Source: Cyclobacteriaceae bacterium
GTDB taxonomy: Bacteria > Bacteroidota > Bacteroidia > Cytophagales > Cyclobacteriaceae
NCBI GenBank assembly: GCA_958296015.1
Contig: CATQIH010000014.1
Coordinates: 1-64,000 of the forward strand
Length of the DNA: 64,000 nt
Direction: 5' to 3'
Shown: piece after piece, positions 1 to 9,205 of the stretch
Layout: each line of letters begins with the position of its first letter
How positions within the stretch are numbered: position 1 is the first letter of the stretch
The notes under the pieces: model-generated
What the model was told of the DNA's origin: nothing
Seen by the model: only the letters and a program-made list of their open reading frames with translations
The model's database searches: none
Translations under genes and position numbers: made by a program

Positions 1-2
1 AT

Positions 3-986
3 TCAAACGAATCTCGCAGAACAGGGGTGGTTCCTGGTGCTTTGGAAAGAAACCCTTCTTTTATACGAAGAATCTCCTGGGGAGCCGTCATCGCTGGCTT
101 TCTGATAGCAGTAGTGGTTAACTTAACGCTCAATTTATTGGGTATCGGTATTGGCTTGGGTGCCATTGACCCTATGGCGCAGGATGCAATACCAAGCGGT
201 ATTGGTATCGGCTCTATCATTTGGTATGCCATCAGCACTATCATTTCACTGTTAGCCGGTGGTTGGGTAGCCGCTCATCTGTCAGGCGTTCCTGATCGCA
301 AAGATAGCATGATGCACGGTGTACTTACCTGGTGCTTGTTTACTATCTTTTCTTTCTATCTGCTTACTACTGCCGTAGGCAAAATTATCGGTGTTACCGG
401 TAGTGTGGTAGGATCAGCTTTCTCGCTGGTAGGGCAGGGTGTACAAGCCGTAGCTCCCGAAGCAGCCGATGCAGTGAAGGAGCAAATGAATCAATCGGAT
501 ATTTCCGTGCAGAGCATCAAGCAGGAAGCCGAACAACTCCTTCGCCAAACCGGTAAGAAAGATCTACAGCCCGAAAACCTAGAAAATGCAGCGCAACAGG
601 CTGGTCAGCAAGTGAAGCAGACAGCAGACAACCCTGGCCAGATAGATCAGGTGCTGAGCCGTGTACTTTCTGGCAGCGATAGTATTATCAACGATGTTGA
701 CAAAGAGGCAATCGTTAACGTGCTGGTAGCCAGAACTGACCAGAGCCGTGCAGAAGCACAGAAAACAGTTAACAATTGGGCTGGCCAGTACCAACAGGCC
801 AAACAAAAGATAACTCAGGTGAAGCAACAGGCAACAGCGCAGGCCAAAGAAACTGCTGAAAAAGTATCTTCTGCTATCTCAAGTGCAGCTATTGCCGGAT
901 TTATCGGACTCGTTGTCGGTGCTATTTCGGGAGCCATTGGAGGTGCCTTGGGTAGACCTAAAGATAGAGTTGTTGAGTATGCTTAA
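3..986 (+). CDS. Multi-pass membrane protein, 5' end outside window
   Basis: The reading frame is open back to the first base of the window, so the GTG at 27 is probably internal and the N-terminus is missing. Counted from that GTG, hydrophobic segments lie at about residues 18-43, 58-84 and 97-140, and a glycine/alanine-rich segment lies at about 283-310. Between them is a Gln/Ala/Lys-rich hydrophilic stretch (about 145-280) that looks helical or coiled coil. The glycine-rich membrane segments resemble small stress-associated or TIGR04086-like membrane proteins, but I cannot name a family with certainty. The gene stands alone and is followed by a strong terminator at 1055-1086. The function is unknown; an inner-membrane location is inferred from the hydrophobic segments. 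Confidence 0.7.
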   Translation, partial: SNESRRTGVVPGALERNPSFIRRISWGAVIAGFLIAVVVNLTLNLLGIGIGLGAIDPMAQDAIPSGIGIGSIIWYAISTIISLLAGGWVAAHLSGVPDRKDSMMHGVLTWCLFTIFSFYLLTTAVGKIIGVTGSVVGSAFSLVGQGVQAVAPEAADAVKEQMNQSDISVQSIKQEAEQLLRQTGKKDLQPENLENAAQQAGQQVKQTADNPGQIDQVLSRVLSGSDSIINDVDKEAIVNVLVARTDQSRAEAQKTVNNWAGQYQQAKQKITQVKQQATAQAKETAEKVSSAISSAAIAGFIGLVVGAISGAIGGALGRPKDRVVEYA

Positions 987-1054
987 ATTAGCATCAGATA
1001 ACGGAGACTAGCCATTTCTGATGGTATCTCTTTTATCCAAATTACCATACACTG

Positions 1055-1086
1055 CCTGTCCGATGAGTTATCGGACAGGTTTTTTT
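1055..1086 (+). terminator. Rho-independent terminator
   Basis: A perfect 10-bp stem (1055-1064 with 1070-1079) closes a 5-nt loop (GAGTT) and is followed directly by a run of seven T. It ends the membrane-protein gene upstream. Confidence 0.9.
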
Positions 1087-1204
1087 ATGTCATTTCCTGT
1101 TAAATATGCTTCTCCGGTTTCCTTATTTTGCAAAAAAATAGCATCCGTTGTGACTTTCTTGACCTTGCTGCGAATAATAAGGTAAAGAAAAACCTTCGAT
1201 AAAA

Positions 1205-1720
1205 GTGAAAACAACTGACGACAGCTTTCTGGATATTTTGGAGGCACACATGGGAGTCATATACAAGGTAAGCAATGCTTATTGCAAAGATGTAGAAGAT
1301 AGAAAGGATCTCATTCAGGAGATCACTTTGCAACTCTGGCGGTCATTTCATCAATATGATGCACAATACAAACTGTCTACCTGGATTTATAAAATAAGCC
1401 TGAATACAGCCATTTCGTTTTACCGAAAAGAACATAGAAGAAGCAGTACGATGGTTTGGAACGATAAGGCTGACATAAGGCCGGTAATTGCCGTAGCTGC
1501 TGAAAGTCAGCCAGAGCAGGATGAAAATATCAGGTTGCTTCATCAGTTTGTTGCACAGCTTCCTGCACTCGACAGGGCTTTGATGATCTTATACCTGGAT
1601 GACAACTCATACGCTGAGATTGCCGAGATACTGGGTATCACAAAAACGAATGTAGCTACCAAGATCAGTCGCATCAAGCAACAATTGAAAACAAAGTTTA
1701 TCACACAAACCCCCAAATAA
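1205..1720 (+). CDS. ECF-type RNA polymerase sigma factor
   Basis: This 171-residue protein has the two-domain plan of group 4 (ECF) sigma factors. Region 2 spans about residues 8-78, with the acidic DLIQEI-type core helix and the STWIYKISLN motif before a basic FYRKEHRR stretch. Region 4 spans about 108-163, with a helix-turn-helix around YAEIAEILGITKTNVATKISR. The start is a GTG; a later ATG would remove part of region 2. The next gene follows after 7 nt and encodes a membrane protein, which is the usual position for an anti-sigma partner. The protein should bind core polymerase and direct it to a small set of stress or envelope promoters; its targets are not evident here. Confidence 0.9.
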   Translation: MKTTDDSFLDILEAHMGVIYKVSNAYCKDVEDRKDLIQEITLQLWRSFHQYDAQYKLSTWIYKISLNTAISFYRKEHRRSSTMVWNDKADIRPVIAVAAESQPEQDENIRLLHQFVAQLPALDRALMILYLDDNSYAEIAEILGITKTNVATKISRIKQQLKTKFITQTPK

Positions 1721-1727
1721 TATACTT

Positions 1728-2387
1728 ATGGAAATGGAAGAACTTTTGAATGCCTGGAAAACTTACGATGCCAAACTAGATCATAGTTTGAGTTTAAACA
1801 GAGCGATGCTAAGAGAAATGAAAGTAGATAAGACCAGGAGTAGAATGCAGCGGACACTGGTTGCCAGAGGAGTGGAAGCAGGTATTTTTAGCCTTCTAAC
1901 GATAGCACTGTGTGTTTTTGCTGTCAACCGTCTGCCATATCCGGAATTTGTGCTGGCAGCCGGAGTATTACTTGTGTTCTACATCCTGGGATTTGCAGGA
2001 AGCATCAAACAGATCGTGATGATCTCGCAGATAGATTATGCAGGCTCTGTTGTCGATATACAAAGAAAGATAGAGCAAATTACAGCGCATCATCTACAAC
2101 TCATTCGGCTCAGCATGCTTTCTCTGCCGTTTTATACTGCTTATATTGTTATTGGATTTGAGTTGTTTTTTGGTGTCAACATCTTTAAGCAGGGTAATCA
2201 TGACTGGTGGGTAGGTCAGCTTATCTTTAGTGCATTTATGATTCCGCTGGCTTTATGGCTTTATCGGAAGATCAGACCGGACAACATACATCTGAAATGG
2301 GTTAAAAATCTAACGACCAGTCTGGGTGGTTCATCATTAACAAAAGCTGTACAGTTTCTGCATGACATAGAGAAGTTTGAAAAGTAG
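1728..2387 (+). CDS. Membrane protein co-transcribed with ECF sigma factor (possible anti-sigma)
   Basis: The 219-residue protein begins with a charged helical cytoplasmic segment of about 45 residues. Four predicted membrane helices follow at about 50-67, 73-92, 126-150 and 161-179, then a basic C-terminal tail. It starts 7 nt after the ECF sigma gene, so the two are almost certainly one operon. The cytoplasmic N-terminus (MEELLNAWKTYD and onward) is where anti-sigma factors of this kind usually hold the sigma factor. I see no zinc-binding HxxxCxxC motif, so it is not a classic ZAS anti-sigma. Anti-sigma function is inferred from position and topology only. Confidence 0.65.
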   Translation: MEMEELLNAWKTYDAKLDHSLSLNRAMLREMKVDKTRSRMQRTLVARGVEAGIFSLLTIALCVFAVNRLPYPEFVLAAGVLLVFYILGFAGSIKQIVMISQIDYAGSVVDIQRKIEQITAHHLQLIRLSMLSLPFYTAYIVIGFELFFGVNIFKQGNHDWWVGQLIFSAFMIPLALWLYRKIRPDNIHLKWVKNLTTSLGGSSLTKAVQFLHDIEKFEK

Positions 2388-2397
2388 ATACGCATAA

Positions 2398-2426
2398 AAA
2401 AGGCATAGCTACGAACTATGCCTTTT
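2398..2426. terminator. Bidirectional terminator between convergent genes
   Basis: The 11-bp stem AAAAGGCATAG / CTATGCCTTTT (2398-2408 with 2416-2426) has a 7-nt loop. It gives a T-run on both strands and sits between the sigma-factor operon and the GH2 gene on the minus strand. Confidence 0.85.
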
Positions 2427-2448
2427 GCTTACCACAAAATTATTTTTG

Positions 2449-4296
2449 TTACTTCCCAGCCTCTATCTGTACGTCATACAACTTCGTATGCAACGGCTTG
2501 AGCTTTTCGGGTGCCACCTTGATCACTTTTCTGTCATACGTCATCAGGCCATTCACTTCCACTTCCACATCGGTGGTCTGGGTATAAACGGCTGCGGAAA
2601 GTCCCTGCAAGATCAGGGGTGTAAGGTCTTCCATCAACTTGGTATACCTTTTCAGCAGTTCTTCCTTATTTTTAAAGCTCTGATAACCCCAGTTGTCTTT
2701 TTGCTGCCAGGTATGGCCATCTACCGGCAAGCCCAATCCGCCAAACTCTCCCAGCACAACCACGCGGTCTTTGCCAAACAATGCAGGGCTTGGCATGGCA
2801 GGGTCGGGATAATTGTGTAAATCCATAATCTCCCCTACCGGATAAAAGTTACCACCACTGGCACTGTTCACCAGCCGGGTAGCATCATGTTCCATCGTCC
2901 ATTCAGTAATCTCTTTGGTTTTGAACTGCCCCCAGGCTTCATTAAAGGGCACCCAAACTACGATGGAAGGAAAGTTGTAGTTGGCATCCATAATGGCTTT
3001 CCACTCTGTGCGGTAAATATCTTCTGACTCCTTCGTTCTGTCCTTTTCAGTGCCGATGCCTGCCACACCCGGACGAGGGTTCCACTGGTTGCCCAGGTCG
3101 CCGCTGGGCATATCCTGCCATACCAGCATCCCCAGACTGTCGCAGTGACGATACCATCGGGCAGGCTCTACCTTCACGTGTTTGCGAATCATGTTGAAGC
3201 CCATGTCTTTTGTCTTCTGAATATCGAAGAGCAGGGCCTCATCCGTAGGAGCCGTGTACAAGCCATCAGGCCACCATCCCTGGTCCAGCGGACCATACTG
3301 GAAGACGAATTCGTTGTTGAGCATCATGCGCTGTATGCCATTCTCGTCGGGTTCCATGCTGATCTTGCGCATGGCACCATAGCTTGCTACTTCGTCTATC
3401 ACCTTTCCATTGCGCAGCACGGCTATTTTCATATCGTAGAGGTGGGGCGCATCGGGTGTCCATAGCTTGGGATTGTCCACCTGTAGTGTCACAGCTTCAT
3501 CGGCGGCAGCGGTTTGCTCGGCTACCTGCTTTCCGTCATTCATTAGCTGTACGCGAAGCTGATCTCCTGACTTTGGTTGGGCTATGTCAGCAGCCACGGT
3601 AAAGGTTTTGGCATCTACATCCGGTGTATTCTTGGTATGCTGTATGTGCGTCACAGGCACGCCCTCCAGCCATACGGTCTGCCAGATACCCGTCACCGGT
3701 GTATACCAAATGCCTTCCGGGTTCTTGACCTGCTTTCCTCTGGGTTGCGGACCTTCGTCGGTAGGGTCCCATACTCTTACCACAAGTTCCTGGCTGTTAC
3801 CTTTGTTGAGGTGTGGCGTGATATCAAAGCTAAAAGGATCGTAACCACCTTTGTGGGTACCTGCACTTTTGCCATTGACAAACACTTCCGTTTCCCAGTC
3901 TACAGCCCCAAAATGCAGTATTACATTTTGCTTACGCATATTTTTGGGCACGGTAAAGGTGGTCTTGTACCACAGCATACTATCTTTTCCTACGGTTTTG
4001 GCCACACCAGACAGTGCAGATTCAACAGCAAAAGGAACCAGTATCTTACCCTCATAGCTGGAAGGTTCTTTGGCAGATTTGCTTTCAATGGCATAATCCC
4101 ACAAGCCGTTGAGGTTTTGCCAGCCATCGCGCACCATTTGCGGACGCGGGTATTCAGGTAAAGGTTTTTCAGGGTTAACTTCTTCAGCCCACGGGGACAG
4201 GATCCTTTCACTTGAAACTTTCCATGAATCATCTTGCGCTTTGCCATAGAGTGTGAAGCACACCAGCAAAGCAGTCATAAAAATCTTTTGCATCAT
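2449..4296 (-). CDS. Secreted glycoside hydrolase family 2 (beta-galactosidase/glucuronidase-like)
   Basis: The 615-residue protein starts with a signal peptide (residues 1-20, ending YGKAQ). A GH2 sugar-binding jelly roll (about 45-210) follows, with LWYKTTFTVP and the WETEVFVNGK motif typical of the family. Next come an immunoglobulin-like domain (about 215-310) and a TIM barrel (about 315-600). The acid/base glutamate is visible as E453 in FNEAWGQ and the nucleophile as E517 in LGEFGG. It should remove non-reducing sugars from plant or algal glycans in the periplasm or outside the cell; the exact sugar cannot be read. It is a single gene with no SusC/D partner next to it. Confidence 0.92.
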   Translation of the reverse strand: MMQKIFMTALLVCFTLYGKAQDDSWKVSSERILSPWAEEVNPEKPLPEYPRPQMVRDGWQNLNGLWDYAIESKSAKEPSSYEGKILVPFAVESALSGVAKTVGKDSMLWYKTTFTVPKNMRKQNVILHFGAVDWETEVFVNGKSAGTHKGGYDPFSFDITPHLNKGNSQELVVRVWDPTDEGPQPRGKQVKNPEGIWYTPVTGIWQTVWLEGVPVTHIQHTKNTPDVDAKTFTVAADIAQPKSGDQLRVQLMNDGKQVAEQTAAADEAVTLQVDNPKLWTPDAPHLYDMKIAVLRNGKVIDEVASYGAMRKISMEPDENGIQRMMLNNEFVFQYGPLDQGWWPDGLYTAPTDEALLFDIQKTKDMGFNMIRKHVKVEPARWYRHCDSLGMLVWQDMPSGDLGNQWNPRPGVAGIGTEKDRTKESEDIYRTEWKAIMDANYNFPSIVVWVPFNEAWGQFKTKEITEWTMEHDATRLVNSASGGNFYPVGEIMDLHNYPDPAMPSPALFGKDRVVVLGEFGGLGLPVDGHTWQQKDNWGYQSFKNKEELLKRYTKLMEDLTPLILQGLSAAVYTQTTDVEVEVNGLMTYDRKVIKVAPEKLKPLHTKLYDVQIEAGK

Positions 4297-4719
4297 AAAA
4301 TCGAGATTGTGTAAAAATATGTTAGCAATGTTAATTTACCGCAAAATAAAGAAATGTAGCGTATAAAAAAACCAGCGATTGCAGTTGACAGTGATCGCGA
4401 CCATGTGACGAATCTGGAGACGGCTGAAAAACACTCGGCATATGGAGAGAAAATTCAGCGATGGTGTTTGAAGAAAGGATTGAAATTGATAGAAAAGCTA
4501 AATGGCAAATAGGATATATCTAAAGGTTCTGTAAATACTAATCAACAAATCTAAAATTGCATATAGCATATAAAAATAATAACTAAAGTTTATATTTGTA
4601 ATACATCTTATATTAATAAAATCATATAATTAATTGCTTAAAAAATAAATATTCTGTTTTGTTTTTATGGTATTCAGTAATGATTAATTTTGATTATACA
4701 CTCAATCATTCTGGAAAAT
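4297..4719. other. Divergent intergenic region, AT-rich, probable promoters
   Basis: These 423 bp separate the GH2 gene (minus) from the FG-GAP protein (plus). The half nearest the FG-GAP gene is strongly AT-rich. At 4591-4598 there is an exact TAnnTTTG match, the -7 element of Bacteroidota primary-sigma promoters, about 120 nt upstream of the start codon. A TTG at 4557 lies too far away to be a convincing -33 box. A short frame at about 4408-4512 (GTG start, about 34 codons, including KLIEKLNGK) is probably chance or a gene remnant. No RNA gene was seen. Confidence 0.4.
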
Positions 4720-7038
4720 ATGAAAACTAAATCTACTTTTTTGTTTAGCAGACTTCTTGCTTTATGCCTAATTTGCTGTCTGCTCATCAGCAACGCTGTC
4801 TATGTTCAGGCTGCTGATACTCCTATCACAGCCTTTGCCCTAATCAATGCCAAGACAGATCAGGTGATTGCCGGGTACGAGAACCTTCAGGATGGAGCTG
4901 TCATTAACCTAAGCCATACAGGACTCAATGGTGATGATCGTTTCAGCCAGCTCAACGTCAATGCCCTAACAGGAAACACGACGGTTGGCAGCGTTTACCT
5001 CACCTTGAGCGGGCCGGTGGCTAAGAATGCTATGCAGAACGAAGCACCTTATCCTATTTTTGGAGATGATCAAGGTAACTTTCGTCCCGGATCGCTACCT
5101 ATAGGCAAATATACCCTTTCGGCAACGCCTTATAGCCTGAAAAATCGCAAAGGCACAAAAGGGGCTACAGCAACCATCCATTTTGAAGTGGTTGACCAAC
5201 CCTTTTCTCTGGTACAGCAACAGAAACTCTTTGCCAGTGATGGTATAGAACATATGGGTTTTGGTGAGATAATTTCTGTGTCAGGGAAATATGCGGTGAT
5301 TGGCGCACCCATCAAAGGATTTGGGTATACCGATAAAGGAAGTGCTTATGTTTTTGAAAAAACAACTTCGGGCTGGAAAGAAATTAAGAAGTTGGAGAGC
5401 TTTCCGTTTCCAGGTTATACCAAAGATGGCGACGAATTTGGCCGGGCTGTCAGTATTAATGGCAACAATATGATGATTGGTGCCCGTTCTGAAGGTGATT
5501 ATGAGGATGCTATTCTGACGGGTGGGGTCTATGTATATGAGCTTGCACCTACCGGATGGCAACAAACACAGCATCTGAAGGTGAAAGGAACCATCAACCA
5601 CTTTGGTTCATCAGTGGCCATTTCAGGAAATTATGCCTTGATAGGAGAAGGTGGCCTGGGACATCGTGCTTTTTTCTATGAAAAGAAAAAGTCAGGCTGG
5701 CAAAAAGTAAAGTTTTTTGAGCATTACAGTGAAGACTTTTATAGTAGTAATTTTGGAGGAACCGTAGCCATAGACAGCATCTACGCTGTGGTAAGCAACG
5801 ATAGCGAACTGGCAGTGAGTCATGATGATGGAGCCGACGACAGAGCTGGCACAATCTATACCTATCAGCGTACGGCTACCGGCTGGAAAGAAGTGCAGAA
5901 AATATATGCAGCAAACAAAAAACTCAATACCTACTTTGGACAGGCACTTTCACTGCAAGGACAACAACTAGCCGTAGGTGCTCCAGGAATACCCCTAAAA
6001 TGGAGCGGAAAAACTAAAGGGAGCGTCAGCATTTTTGAAAGAAAGGCTGCCACATGGAGTGAAGTAACACAAATCTTCCCTTCAGATACCAAGATAGGTG
6101 ATGAGTTTGGCAAGAGCGTATCACTTTCCGGCAACAAACTGGTAGTGGGTAGTGCCAGCGGCATCTACGTGTTTGAAAAGACAGCACAAGGTTGGAAAGA
6201 GATTTATAAAATCAACAAACAAGGTACAGATTTTGGCAGTGCCGTAGCCATTGCAGGAGACCAAGTACTGGCAGGTGCGCTTAGCGACAATGGAAAAACC
6301 ACCAACACCGGTGCAGTCTATGTGTACAAAGAACAAAACACCAGCACCACAGTGCCTGATAATGGCATCGCAAACTTTACCCTAATCAATGCAGATACCG
6401 ATCAGCCGCTGGGCAACCTCACCAACGGGCAACAGCTTACCCTGAGCCAGTATCCTACGGTAAACTTCAACATCAGTGCAGAGGCGCAGCACCCGGCCAC
6501 TGTGAAGAGCGTAGCCATTGAAGTGTACCTCAACGGAAACCTGCTCAGAAGAAATGTGCAAAATGATGCTCCTTTCTCACTGTTTGGCGACAATCAGGGA
6601 GATTACAAAAACTGGCAGCCTGCTACAGGAACCTATCGCATCAAAGCCACGCCTTACAGTGTAGTCAACAAAGGCGGGCAGACAGGGCAGTCGCTGGAAA
6701 TCACTTTCACTGTAACAGCAAATCAGTCCGGATCACGGCTTGTCAGCTACAATGAGAAGGGCAAATCACAGTTGGATGAAATCACTACAAAAGATGAGAG
6801 GGCATTTGCTATCTATCCTAATCCGACCGAAGGTGTACTGCAAGCCATGTACACAGGCACAGCAGCCGATCCACTGATACTAACCATCTACAATGTGCTG
6901 GGACAGGTAGTCATGCAAAAGTCAGCAACAGGCACCCTGCAAATGGAGATAGACCTGGGCAGTCAACCTGCCGGTATGTATACAGCGGTACTATTGCACG
7001 GCAGTCAAAAAGACATCCGAAAGATTATCAAGAATTAG
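4720..7038 (+). CDS. Secreted FG-GAP/beta-propeller protein with T9SS sorting domain
   Basis: I chose the ATG at 4720 because it begins a clean signal peptide (MKTKSTFLFSRLLALCLICC, cleaved after VQAA); the frame is open a little further upstream from a TTG. The 772-residue protein has an Ig-like module (about 35-165), seven or so FG-GAP-like propeller blades (about 170-550, with recurring FG..V...G.....GA and GWKE units), and a second copy of the Ig-like module (about 560-685, with FTLINADTDQ and ATPYSVVNKG echoing the first). It ends in a type A T9SS sorting domain (YPNPTEG through AGMYT). It should be exported by T9SS and anchored or released as a surface adhesin or carbohydrate-contacting protein. 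No catalytic motif was seen. Confidence 0.85.
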   Translation: MKTKSTFLFSRLLALCLICCLLISNAVYVQAADTPITAFALINAKTDQVIAGYENLQDGAVINLSHTGLNGDDRFSQLNVNALTGNTTVGSVYLTLSGPVAKNAMQNEAPYPIFGDDQGNFRPGSLPIGKYTLSATPYSLKNRKGTKGATATIHFEVVDQPFSLVQQQKLFASDGIEHMGFGEIISVSGKYAVIGAPIKGFGYTDKGSAYVFEKTTSGWKEIKKLESFPFPGYTKDGDEFGRAVSINGNNMMIGARSEGDYEDAILTGGVYVYELAPTGWQQTQHLKVKGTINHFGSSVAISGNYALIGEGGLGHRAFFYEKKKSGWQKVKFFEHYSEDFYSSNFGGTVAIDSIYAVVSNDSELAVSHDDGADDRAGTIYTYQRTATGWKEVQKIYAANKKLNTYFGQALSLQGQQLAVGAPGIPLKWSGKTKGSVSIFERKAATWSEVTQIFPSDTKIGDEFGKSVSLSGNKLVVGSASGIYVFEKTAQGWKEIYKINKQGTDFGSAVAIAGDQVLAGALSDNGKTTNTGAVYVYKEQNTSTTVPDNGIANFTLINADTDQPLGNLTNGQQLTLSQYPTVNFNISAEAQHPATVKSVAIEVYLNGNLLRRNVQNDAPFSLFGDNQGDYKNWQPATGTYRIKATPYSVVNKGGQTGQSLEITFTVTANQSGSRLVSYNEKGKSQLDEITTKDERAFAIYPNPTEGVLQAMYTGTAADPLILTIYNVLGQVVMQKSATGTLQMEIDLGSQPAGMYTAVLLHGSQKDIRKIIKN

Positions 7039-7104
7039 CAGCAATTGGTTTTCTCTTACCGGATTACCTTTAACTTTGTCAGCAGTCAATAAACACTACA
7101 TGGC

Positions 7105-8952
7105 ATGGTAAAAGTGATGATTCTGGCAATTGTTTCATTGTGTGCTACTGTTTCTTCCCGCTGTGTCGCGCAGGAAGTAACGCTTCCGCCGCTTATAAAA
7201 TGGCACGGGAAAAGCGAAAAGCTCATCGCTGAGGCAGGCAGCCCCTGGGAAACGCCTGCCGAAGCCAGCGGCTTCAAACGTACCCCCGATTATGCACAGA
7301 CGAAGGCTTGGTTTGAAAAACTGGCAGAAGCTTCTCCTCTGATCAGCCTGACAACGATCGGGCAATCAGCCGCAGGATATGATATACTGATGCTCCGGGC
7401 TTCTGCCGATCAAAGTTTTCATCAGGGCGTAGCTTCTGACAAGCCGCTGCTGCTGGTGCAATGTGGTATCCATGCCGGAGAGATTGATGGCAAAGATGCC
7501 AGCATGATGCTGCTCCGTGATATGGCAATGCGGGGCAAGAAAGAACTGCTTGATCAGGTAAATCTCCTGATCATTCCCATCCTGAATGTAGACGGGCACG
7601 AGCGGGTATCGCCCCACAACCGCATCAACCAGCGAGGACCGGAGAATATGGGCTGGCGCACCAACAGCCGCAACCTGAACCTCAACCGCGACTATGCCAA
7701 GCTGGATACCGATGAGATCAAAGCCGTGCTCAACGTTATCAACCAATACACACCCGATCTTTATTTTGATGTCCACGTCACCGATGGCGCTGACTATCAG
7801 TATGACATCACCTATGGATACGTAGAAAAGGGGTACTCGCCTGCCATTGGCGGCTGGCTGGCACGGCAGTTCCGGCCTTTTGCAGACAGTGTTTTGCAGG
7901 GCATGGGACATGTTCCCGGCCCGTTGCTGTTTGCCATGAACGGCGATGACTTTTCGGAAGGCAATATGGACTATATGTTCAGTCCGGATTTTTCTCATGC
8001 CTATGGCGATATGCGGCATCTGCCTACGGTGCTGATAGAAAACCATTCGCTGAAACCTTTTCGCCAGCGGGTGCTGGGCACCTACGTGTTGCTGGAAGCC
8101 GCCCTGAAGCTACTGGCACAAGAGCACCAAAGTCTGGAGGCTGCTATGGCAAAAGACCAAAATACACAGACAGATTCGCTTACTTTGAGCTGGACATTTC
8201 CGGGCACAAAACAATCGGTCTACTTTGGGCAGGCAACAGAAGGCGACGCAACGCTAAGCACACAGGATTCTATGGTGTTTCTGGGTATCAAATCCAAGAA
8301 AGTAACCTCACCGGTCACCGGCACCAACTATGTACAATGGCTGGCAGCACCTTACCGAGCAACCATACCCGTATTCAGCAACAACCAGCCAGATCAACAG
8401 GCAGGCAAACCCAAAGCCTACCTGATACCCCCGGCCTACGATGATATTATTGCACGGTTGAAAGCGCATGGCATCCAAATGGATACACTCCGGGAACCGG
8501 TTGAACTTGAGGTAGAAATGTACAGGATCGTTTCGCATACATTTGCTGAAACTGCTTTTGAAGGGCACATCAAAGTGAAGGCCGAACCTGATAAAGAACT
8601 GCACCTGGAGCATTTTCCGGCAGGCACCTTCCGGGTAACAACAGCACAGCCATTAGGCGACCTGGTGACCTACCTGCTGGAACCCGGAGCGGGCAGCTCT
8701 TTTTTTCAGTGGGGCTTTATGAAAGAAATATTCAGCCGGACAGAATATATTGAAGCTTATATCATGCAGCCTTATGCAGCACAAATGCTCAAAGACGCTC
8801 CGGACCTGAAGGCAGCTTTTGACAAGAAGAAGCAAAGCGATCCGGCTTTTGCCAAAGATCCGCAGGCCATCATGTCGTGGTTTTACCAACAAACCCCTTT
8901 TTATGATGCAAAGTACCTGCTGTATCCTATAGCCAGAGAGCTGCAAAAATAA
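7105..8952 (+). CDS. M14 family zinc carboxypeptidase, exported
   Basis: The protein is 615 residues long. The start at 7105 gives a signal peptide (about 1-22, ending CVAQ); an ATG 5 nt earlier runs into a stop. The M14 fold occupies about residues 55-350. Zinc ligands are visible as H123 and E126 (GIHAGEIDGK) and H224 (YFDVHVTDG). Substrate residues appear in the NLNLNRDYAK motif and the catalytic glutamate probably in VLIENHSLK. The C-terminal 250 residues form a further domain common in Bacteroidota M14 enzymes. It should cleave peptides in the periplasm or outside the cell. It is not the same subgroup as the M14 enzyme at 13095, which is longer and has a different ligand context. Confidence 0.9.
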   Translation: MVKVMILAIVSLCATVSSRCVAQEVTLPPLIKWHGKSEKLIAEAGSPWETPAEASGFKRTPDYAQTKAWFEKLAEASPLISLTTIGQSAAGYDILMLRASADQSFHQGVASDKPLLLVQCGIHAGEIDGKDASMMLLRDMAMRGKKELLDQVNLLIIPILNVDGHERVSPHNRINQRGPENMGWRTNSRNLNLNRDYAKLDTDEIKAVLNVINQYTPDLYFDVHVTDGADYQYDITYGYVEKGYSPAIGGWLARQFRPFADSVLQGMGHVPGPLLFAMNGDDFSEGNMDYMFSPDFSHAYGDMRHLPTVLIENHSLKPFRQRVLGTYVLLEAALKLLAQEHQSLEAAMAKDQNTQTDSLTLSWTFPGTKQSVYFGQATEGDATLSTQDSMVFLGIKSKKVTSPVTGTNYVQWLAAPYRATIPVFSNNQPDQQAGKPKAYLIPPAYDDIIARLKAHGIQMDTLREPVELEVEMYRIVSHTFAETAFEGHIKVKAEPDKELHLEHFPAGTFRVTTAQPLGDLVTYLLEPGAGSSFFQWGFMKEIFSRTEYIEAYIMQPYAAQMLKDAPDLKAAFDKKKQSDPAFAKDPQAIMSWFYQQTPFYDAKYLLYPIARELQK

Positions 8953-9085
8953 TTACAAAAGAAAAGTAAGGTCTATCATCAGCAATCTCACCAAGAATGG
9001 CTTTATATTAAGGGCCGAAAGCGGGAGACCGAGCTATACCATCAACACTGATTTTGAGAGAGAACCGTCACTTTTTGATCGCTAA
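8951..9085 (+). pseudogene. Remnant of a winged-helix DNA-binding domain
   Basis: Between the M14 gene and the monooxygenase gene, a frame without a start codon reads KVRSIISNLTKNGFILRAESGRP in pieces and then SYTINTDFE, ending at a TAA at 9083-9085. The spacing of hydrophobic residues, with a helix followed by a G-F-I-x-R wing, resembles the C-terminal winged helix of AlbA/RecG-like or Fic-associated regulators. No upstream part of such a gene survives. I interpret it as the 3' scar of a deleted gene; the family call is tentative. Confidence 0.4.
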
Positions 9086-9205
9086 ATGCCAGTGAAAGAT
9101 TTTACCTATTATCCCCCCGGCATAAAAGTAGGCTGATTCCATGTTTACCTACGTATAAACGAATTTTCTTCCCTGAAAAATTTGTTGATACTACAAAACA
9201 GAGAA

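Noticed and set aside
2449-4296. Several plus-strand open frames of 60-190 codons within this interval
   Set aside because: They run opposite to or out of frame with the GH2 gene, lack start signals and family motifs, and are typical shadows of a GC-balanced gene.
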